6,900 nucleotides of DNA from an uncultured Prevotella sp. (lineage in GTDB: Bacteria > Bacteroidota > Bacteroidia > Bacteroidales > Bacteroidaceae), in assembly GCA_945863825.1 (NCBI GenBank), contig CAMBBY010000060.1, positions 1 to 6,900 on the forward strand, written 5' to 3'. Below the pieces are notes generated by a model. The model was not told the DNA's origin. It made no database searches and saw nothing but the letters and a program-made list of their open reading frames with translations. Of the stretch, positions 6,344 to 6,900 are shown piece after piece. A program made the translations under genes and the position numbers. Position 1 is the stretch's first letter. The number at the start of each line of letters is the position of its first letter.

Positions 6344-6357
6344 AGGCTAATATCACT

Positions 6358-6900
6358 ATGAAAAAAGTTTTGTGTCTGTTATTGCTATGTATATTTATGG
6401 TAATTAACTTTTCGTGTCATCAGCCAAATATATTTGCTACTTTGGAAGAAGCAGATAGTCTTGTTTATATAAATCCACAAAAAGCACTTGGAAAATTAGA
6501 TTCGATAGAAAAGGTTATGGATACTACAGAGGTGCAAAACTATGTGTATCTACGTTGTTTGCGTTTTATGGCAGAAGACAAACTTTACATAACTCATAAG
6601 AATGTAAGTGATATTCAAAAATTAAAAGATATATGCGCCCATACGGTAAATAAACGGGTGAAGTCTATGGCTTATTATGTAATGGGGAGACTTGCCTATG
6701 AATTGCATGATTTTTCTAAGGCTCTATCGTTCTATCATAAAGTTTTGGAGTTGTTGGAAGAACAGGAAAATATGCAATTGCGTGGTTTAGTTTATTCGCA
6801 ATTAGGATATACTTTTGTAGAATTGGGTAATCCTAAGTTGTCGTTGGATTTTTTTAGAAAAGCTTGGCGGAATGATAGTATAAGAAGAGATACACTTGGA
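6358..6900 (+). CDS. TPR-containing lipoprotein, 3' end outside window
   Basis: An open frame of 181 codons from ATG to the right edge without a stop. The first 20 residues form a lipoprotein signal peptide: MKK, a hydrophobic core, and NFSC with C20 as the likely lipidated cysteine. The -3 residue (N) is not ideal for a lipobox. The residues after C20 (HQPN) lack the acidic export signal of Bacteroidota surface lipoproteins, so the protein probably faces the periplasm. A segment at about 28-51 (EEADSLVYINPQKALGKLDS) is typical of Bacteroidales TPR lipoproteins. At least two tetratricopeptide repeats follow, about 103-136 and 142-175, each with the G-x-x-[YF] and A/S-L-x-F-[YF] pattern; partners are unknown. 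Relatives often continue to a C-terminal membrane helix and regulatory domain, but that lies outside. It is richer in A+T than the genes before it. Function is unknown. Confidence 0.85.
   Translation, partial: MKKVLCLLLLCIFMVINFSCHQPNIFATLEEADSLVYINPQKALGKLDSIEKVMDTTEVQNYVYLRCLRFMAEDKLYITHKNVSDIQKLKDICAHTVNKRVKSMAYYVMGRLAYELHDFSKALSFYHKVLELLEEQENMQLRGLVYSQLGYTFVELGNPKLSLDFFRKAWRNDSIRRDTLG

Overview
The window is chromosomal DNA from a member of the Bacteroidota, most likely Bacteroidales and probably of the Prevotella/Segatella type. The protein sequences point there: a PASTA-tailed FtsI, a divergent FtsL-like protein, a GlsA/GlsB-type acyltransferase pair and a TPR lipoprotein. The control signals agree: start codons lack GGAGG-type ribosome-binding sites and are preceded by A-rich stretches, and several TAnnTTTG promoter elements are visible. 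The genus is inferred, not proven.

The left two thirds, read on the minus strand from about 4237 down to 1, is the start of the dcw (division and cell wall) cluster: mraZ, rsmH (mraW), an ftsL-like gene, ftsI, and the first six codons of murE at the window edge. rsmH, ftsL and ftsI are joined by two ATGA stop/start overlaps, suggesting translational coupling. murE is set apart by a 119-bp AT-rich spacer holding a short palindrome. In front of mraZ are three TGGGG direct repeats at exact 10-bp spacing, which fits the known MraZ operator and implies autoregulation of the whole cluster.

A 294-bp divergent control region (4166-4459) separates the dcw cluster from a two-gene plus-strand operon. 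This encodes a PlsC-type O-acyltransferase (GlsA/OlsA-like) and a GNAT-fold N-acyltransferase (GlsB/OlsB-like), the pair expected to make N-acylated, O-acylated amino-acid lipids such as the glycine (serine) lipids of Bacteroides. It ends in a strong intrinsic terminator with perfect 19-bp arms. Together the two divergent units serve the cell envelope: peptidoglycan synthesis and septation on one side, membrane lipid on the other.

Only 14 bases after the terminator T-tract begins a plus-strand gene, cut by the right edge, for a lipoprotein with tetratricopeptide repeats. It is clearly richer in A+T than its neighbours and looks more accessory.

Most of the window is conserved core genome. I see no CRISPR array, mobile element, tRNA, rRNA or defence system. 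The parts most worth checking are the architecture of the divergent control region, the four 9-residue repeats in the FtsL-like protein, and the unusually tight terminator-to-start spacing before the lipoprotein.
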